Shown piece after piece: positions 53,273-56,616 of a DNA stretch of 56,616 nucleotides. The DNA comes from Burkholderiales bacterium (GTDB lineage Bacteria > Pseudomonadota > Gammaproteobacteria > Burkholderiales > Eutrophovitaceae). The DNA lies in NCBI GenBank assembly GCA_030834275.1, contig JAURFP010000006.1:1-56616 (forward strand), in the 5' to 3' direction. Each line of letters opens with the position of its first letter. Position 1 is the first letter of the stretch. The position numbers and the translations under genes were made by a program. Below the pieces are notes generated by a model that searched no databases, was not told the origin of the DNA, and was given only the letters and a program-made list of their open reading frames with translations.

Positions 53273-54103
53273 TTGAGTAAAAGCTTTTCTGGTAAGAGCG
53301 TACTAATAACGGGTGCAGGTGGTGGAATTGGTCGTCATCTCGTAGATGGATTTCTGGAAAATGGTGCTCGAGTCATTGGCGCCGACCTGGCGACCGAGAG
53401 CCTTAATGCATTGTCAAAAGAATACGCGACCAAAGCATTGGAGACGATCGGGCTAGATATCAGCGATTCACATGCCTGTGATGCGGTGGCCAAAGAATTT
53501 GGGCACATCGATATTCTCATTAACAACGCTGCTGCTTCGATGGGGCTAATTCGCGATGATCACCTTAATCGATTGGTCTCTTTAGATGAGATTACCCCAG
53601 ACATTTGGGATCATTTCGTGACGACGAATTTGTCTGGTGCTTGGTATATGACGCGAGCTGTTGTTCCTTCTATGCGGCAGAAAGGTTGGGGACGTATTAT
53701 TAATGTCACAACGAGTTTTTTTACGATGCTCAGGCCCATGTTTCACCCTTACGGACCTACGAAGGCCGCATTAGAGGCGATGTCTGCTGGGCAAGCTGGA
53801 GAATTCGCGGCTTACGGTATTACCGTAAACGTGGTCGTGCCTGGAGGTCCTACCGATACCCCTATGGTCCCAGAGGTTACCGATATGGACCGTAAAACGT
53901 TGATACCCCCTGGTGCGATGGTTCCTCCCATGCTTTGGTTATGCTCGAAAGAGGCTGACCAGGTAACGGGAATGCGATACGTCGCTGCGAACTGGAATCC
54001 AAATAGCACGATTACCGAAAATAGAGCGGCCTCAGAGGCCCCCATTGCTTGGCCGAATTTGGCGATATCACCTGTTTGGCCGGGTGGGCGGCCGAAGATC
54101 TAA
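53273..54103 (+). CDS. Short-chain dehydrogenase/reductase
   Basis: 276 residues. The Rossmann start GKSVLITGAGGGIGRHLV, LINNAAASMG, and the catalytic YGPTK (Tyr-x-x-x-Lys) with TTSFFT for the serine region mark a classical SDR. TTG at 53273 is the start, with GAGGGG 6 bases before it. The C-terminal extension with AANWNPNSTIT is longer than usual. It lies 57 bases after the XylX-like gene and 11 before the next SDR. The oxidised substrate, perhaps a sugar or sugar derivative, is unknown. Confidence 0.88.
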   Translation: MSKSFSGKSVLITGAGGGIGRHLVDGFLENGARVIGADLATESLNALSKEYATKALETIGLDISDSHACDAVAKEFGHIDILINNAAASMGLIRDDHLNRLVSLDEITPDIWDHFVTTNLSGAWYMTRAVVPSMRQKGWGRIINVTTSFFTMLRPMFHPYGPTKAALEAMSAGQAGEFAAYGITVNVVVPGGPTDTPMVPEVTDMDRKTLIPPGAMVPPMLWLCSKEADQVTGMRYVAANWNPNSTITENRAASEAPIAWPNLAISPVWPGGRPKI

Positions 54104-54114
54104 AGAGGTTCGAT

Positions 54115-54882
54115 ATGAAACGATTGACGGGCAAAGTTGCGATAATCACTGGCGGCGGGGGTGGCATCGGGCGCGCAACTGCCGAGAGATTCGTTGATGA
54201 GGGGGCGAGCGTGGTGATCGCCGAGATTGATCCTCATGTTGGAATGGCTGCACAGGAATCTGCTCAAGCGCGCGCGCCCAGTGGAGATTCCGAGGCGGTA
54301 TTCATTCAGACTGATGTCAGTGACATCGACAGTGTCAAAAATGTTGTTGCGGAAACGATAAAACGTTTTGGTGGCCTGCACATTCTTCACAACAATGCTG
54401 GCGGTTCGACGCTCCAGGATGGTCCCGTTACTGAGGCTCCGATAGAAGAATTCTGGAGGTGTATCAACTTAGATCTGTTTGGAACGTTTCTATGTTCTAA
54501 ATTTGCGATACCAGAAATCGCTAAATCTGGAGGAGGATCGGTCATTAACATGGCATCGAATGTCGCGTTGATGGCGCTTCCAGGTCGAGATTGTTACACG
54601 GCGGCTAAGGGTGCCGTTGCTTCTATGACGAGATCTATGGCCGCTGAGTATGCGAAAGATAAAATACGGGTTAATGCGATTGCGCCATCTGTGACTTTAT
54701 CGGACCGAGTTAAGAAGCTTTTGGAGGCCAGTCCTGAGATTGAGGCGATATCGAAAACCCACCTACTTGGCCTAGGCCAACCGATTCACGTTGCGGAATT
54801 GGCCGTTTATTTGGCGGGGGATGAATCTGCGATTACCACAGGCCAAATAATCCCGGTTGATAGCGGAGTGACGATCGTTTGA
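54115..54882 (+). CDS. Short-chain dehydrogenase/reductase
   Basis: 255 residues from the ATG at 54115; an in-frame ATG at 54049, inside the previous gene, is rejected because the extra residues are not family-like. LTGKVAIITGGGGGIGRATAER is the NAD(P) fold, LHNNAGG the structural motif, INMASN the serine region and YTAAK the catalytic pair, followed by a complete C-terminus ending DSGVTIV. This is a second SDR of different sequence directly after the first (11 bases), so both may act on successive intermediates. Substrate unknown. Confidence 0.9.
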   Translation: MKRLTGKVAIITGGGGGIGRATAERFVDEGASVVIAEIDPHVGMAAQESAQARAPSGDSEAVFIQTDVSDIDSVKNVVAETIKRFGGLHILHNNAGGSTLQDGPVTEAPIEEFWRCINLDLFGTFLCSKFAIPEIAKSGGGSVINMASNVALMALPGRDCYTAAKGAVASMTRSMAAEYAKDKIRVNAIAPSVTLSDRVKKLLEASPEIEAISKTHLLGLGQPIHVAELAVYLAGDESAITTGQIIPVDSGVTIV

Positions 54883-54913
54883 GGAACTGCTTATTTGTGG
54901 TGTGGTATTCTGA

Positions 54914-54927
54914 TCGAAATATTTCGA
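54914..54927. promoter_or_regulatory. Perfect 14-bp palindrome upstream of the cupin gene
   Basis: TCGAAATATTTCGA is its own reverse complement and directly precedes the Shine-Dalgarno AGGGG of the cupin gene. It could be an operator for a dimeric regulator; it could also be chance in AT-rich DNA. Confidence 0.35.
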
Positions 54928-54937
54928 GGGGAATGCG

Positions 54938-55357
54938 ATGACTGATAAAGCCAATGCTGATAATTGGAAGTTCGTACACAGCGAAGTAGCCAAGGCAGAG
55001 TGGAAGCCGGGCTTAAGGGAAATATTTGACTATAGAGATCTCGGTGTGAAGGATGGCACCAATGGAGATTATATTGCTCACATCATTAAAGCGAATGGAA
55101 AAACGTTGAGCGATGAGGTGCAAGAATGGCACCTTCATGAATGTACGTTCCAATTTGTTCTCGTCTTAAATGGGTGGGCAACGTTCGAGTACGAGGGTGA
55201 GGGGGTTAGGACTATTCGAAAAGGAGACTCGATTAATCAGCGACCTTGGATAGCGCACCGAGAAATTGAGTGCTCACCTGACTTTGAAGTTCTAGAAATT
55301 GTGGCTCCAGCGAATTTTAAAACACGAATTGTAAGTGGTCCTGCGCCAACCGCTTGA
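54938..55357 (+). CDS. Cupin-domain protein
   Basis: 139 residues. A single cupin barrel: the first motif is around VQEWHLHECTFQFVLVLNGW (His-x-His, then Glu-like turn), the second around GDSINQRPWIAHREIECSPD with another His. These would supply a metal site, but the match to the classical G(X)5HXH pattern is partial. Small cupins act as dioxygenases, isomerases or binding proteins. It follows the SDR pair and probably belongs to the same catabolic unit. No signal peptide. It converges with the ferritin-like gene. Confidence 0.78.
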   Translation: MTDKANADNWKFVHSEVAKAEWKPGLREIFDYRDLGVKDGTNGDYIAHIIKANGKTLSDEVQEWHLHECTFQFVLVLNGWATFEYEGEGVRTIRKGDSINQRPWIAHREIECSPDFEVLEIVAPANFKTRIVSGPAPTA

Positions 55358-55366
55358 CGCAGAGAA

Positions 55367-56254
55367 TTACACCGTCTGAGAACTGTTGAGTGATTTTCGG
55401 AATCGATTCAGATCCTGGACGCTAGAGAATTTTTCTTTTAGAAGAATCTCGAGATTTTTAAGAATTTGTCCGGATACCTTCTCCTCCCAGCTTGTATCAA
55501 ACGAAATTTGCTCATCCAGCCAAGTCTCTAGCCAATCAGGATCTGGGAGTCGGCTCTGTACGGTGTCGTTCGGAAATAGTTTCTCATTGACATGTAAATT
55601 TGTCGGATGTAATGCGGAGGCTGTACGTCTCGCTGATGCCATTAGCACTCCAATTTTGGCAAATGCACGTTGTGCATTTGCCTTATCCTTTTTGAGTGCC
55701 CGTTTCATGTACTGAGAGTATGCGCCGCCATGTCTTGCCTCGTCTTTCGCAATAGTTTCGTATATGTGTTTAATTACTGGCTCGGTATGCCACTGTGATG
55801 CACGGCGGTACCAATGATAAAGTCGAATCTCTCCACAAAAATGCAGCATCAAAGTTTCTAGATGAGGGGCGCGGTCAAATTCAAATCGGACATTGTGAAG
55901 CTCATCAATACTTGGTACGAGCTCGGGCCGAAAACGCCGGAGATATTCGATCAACACTAAACTGTGTTTCTGTTCTTCGTAAAACCAAACAGACATAAAC
56001 GCAGAGAAATCGCTATCGTGCGCGTTATCTCGCAGAAACATTTCCGTTGCGGGAAGTGCGGCCCACTCGGTGATGGCATTCATTTTTATGGTTAGCGCCT
56101 GTTCGTCCGATAGGAGTTCGTCGTTAAATTCACCCCACGGGATCTCGCTCATTTGCCAACGTACTTGCTCGAGGTCTTTGAATAATTTGGGATAAAGCAT
56201 GTCCTCTCGAGTTTTGCCTCCCTCATTTTTTTGAATATTATCTAAAGATCCCAT
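55367..56254 (-). CDS. Ferritin-like diiron protein
   Basis: 295 residues, helical, no signal. Two ExxH pairs, EEQKH (Glu94, His97) and DEARH (Glu172, His175), plus Glu63/Glu71 and Glu142 fit a carboxylate-bridged diiron site as in acyl-ACP desaturases and ferritin-like oxygenases. The spacing between the ExxH pairs (about 78) suits the acyl-ACP-desaturase-like branch. The enzymatic reaction is unknown. It lies 17 bases from an SDR gene on the same strand, so the two may act on one substrate. Confidence 0.8.
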   Translation of the reverse strand: MGSLDNIQKNEGGKTREDMLYPKLFKDLEQVRWQMSEIPWGEFNDELLSDEQALTIKMNAITEWAALPATEMFLRDNAHDSDFSAFMSVWFYEEQKHSLVLIEYLRRFRPELVPSIDELHNVRFEFDRAPHLETLMLHFCGEIRLYHWYRRASQWHTEPVIKHIYETIAKDEARHGGAYSQYMKRALKKDKANAQRAFAKIGVLMASARRTASALHPTNLHVNEKLFPNDTVQSRLPDPDWLETWLDEQISFDTSWEEKVSGQILKNLEILLKEKFSSVQDLNRFRKSLNSSQTV

Positions 56255-56271
56255 TTATTTTCCGATTTGGC

Positions 56272-56616
56272 TTACAAAAAACGCGCTAGCCTAAAGTAAA
56301 GTGCTCGTGGAAGCAAACGAAACAATTTGAAGATCAGGCTCATTGTCTTGGGAAAATGAATCTCATATTTTCCCTCGCTAAGCCCGCGGAGTGTAAGCAA
56401 AGCGGCCTTTTGTGAAGTTATTATGAATGGCATGTGAAATGTATTCTTTCTAGTTAATCTGGTATCGACAAACCCTGGAGAGACGAGCGTGACGTTGATG
56501 CCTTTTTTTCTAAGCTCAATATAGCTCGTTTCCGATAGGTGCATGAGCCCAGCTTTTGAAGCGCCGTAGTCGGCGGCATTGGGAAGTCCGCCATAGGCAG
56601 CTAGACTCGAGAACCA
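56272..56616 (-). CDS. Short-chain dehydrogenase/reductase, partial
   Basis: The C-terminal 114 residues of an SDR; the N-terminal cofactor fold lies beyond the window. The catalytic YGASK (Tyr-x-x-x-Lys), the preceding SSLAAYGGLPNA serine region and NVTLVSPGFVDTRLT are plain. A tail of about 55 residues (FKLFRLLPRALYFRLARFL) looks like a membrane-associating end. It is upstream of, and probably co-transcribed with, the ferritin-like gene. Confidence 0.88.
   Translation of the reverse strand, partial: WFSSLAAYGGLPNAADYGASKAGLMHLSETSYIELRKKGINVTLVSPGFVDTRLTRKNTFHMPFIITSQKAALLTLRGLSEGKYEIHFPKTMSLIFKLFRLLPRALYFRLARFL

Overview
The window looks like a chromosomal segment of a free-living, probably aquatic or marine gammaproteobacterium. 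By eye its base composition is moderate, somewhat AT-leaning. The lineage call rests on the rpsT / murJ-ribF-ileS-lspA-ispH core order, a CysB-type LysR regulator, the divergent darP (yjgA) / pmbA pair, ClpA, and a YcfL-LpoB lipoprotein pair. I cannot name a genus. I found no rRNA, IS element, integrase, phage gene or CRISPR array.

Layout. 1-5189: end of clpA, a mercaptopyruvate-type sulfurtransferase, the isoprenoid run xseB-ispA-dxs, and folE2. 5192-10168 (minus): a compact run argD, argF, exported MORN protein, argG, HslV-like Ntn hydrolase, yajQ. argF carries an in-frame TAA. 10235-18625: rpsT with a clear promoter and terminator, then murJ, cysB, ribF, ileS, lspA and ispH. 18643-22713: a Fur-family regulator, enoyl-CoA hydratase, tRNA-Thr(CGT), a small membrane protein, a Rap1a/Tai-like exported protein, a mandelate-racemase-type enzyme and a DUF3293 protein.

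22733-30937 (minus) is a tight eight-gene operon of the arsenosugar / 'rSAM-selenodomain' type: arsS, a metallophosphoesterase-like protein, a VTT-membrane/flavoprotein fusion, DUF547, two glycosyltransferase-like proteins (TIGR04283, TIGR04282), DUF3047, and a frameshifted TIGR03169 flavoprotein. No arsM is in the window. Divergent from it, 31112-33956 encodes rquA (rhodoquinone biosynthesis), an exported SRPBCC/START-type protein and a large unknown lipoprotein, packed as an operon. I consider this the most interesting part: a possible rhodoquinone-handling unit.

34082-46800: D-aminoacylase-type amidohydrolase, glutathione peroxidase, CaiB-type CoA transferase, UMF1-type transporter, mog, darP, pmbA, a K+ channel, an MFS transporter, and a cell-envelope cluster ending in lpoB. 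46806-56616: DAHP synthase, an AraD1-type dehydratase, a PcaD-like hydrolase, an exonuclease/GIY-YIG fusion, a XylX-like dehydratase followed by two SDRs and a cupin, a ferritin-like diiron protein, and an SDR cut by the window end. The two FAH-type dehydratases and the SDRs hint at non-phosphorylating sugar-acid catabolism.

There is no gene-free stretch longer than 300 bases; the longest gap (20879-21141, about 263 bases) holds a strong hairpin and nothing else I can name. Function calls come from recognising family motifs in the translations; no database search was run.
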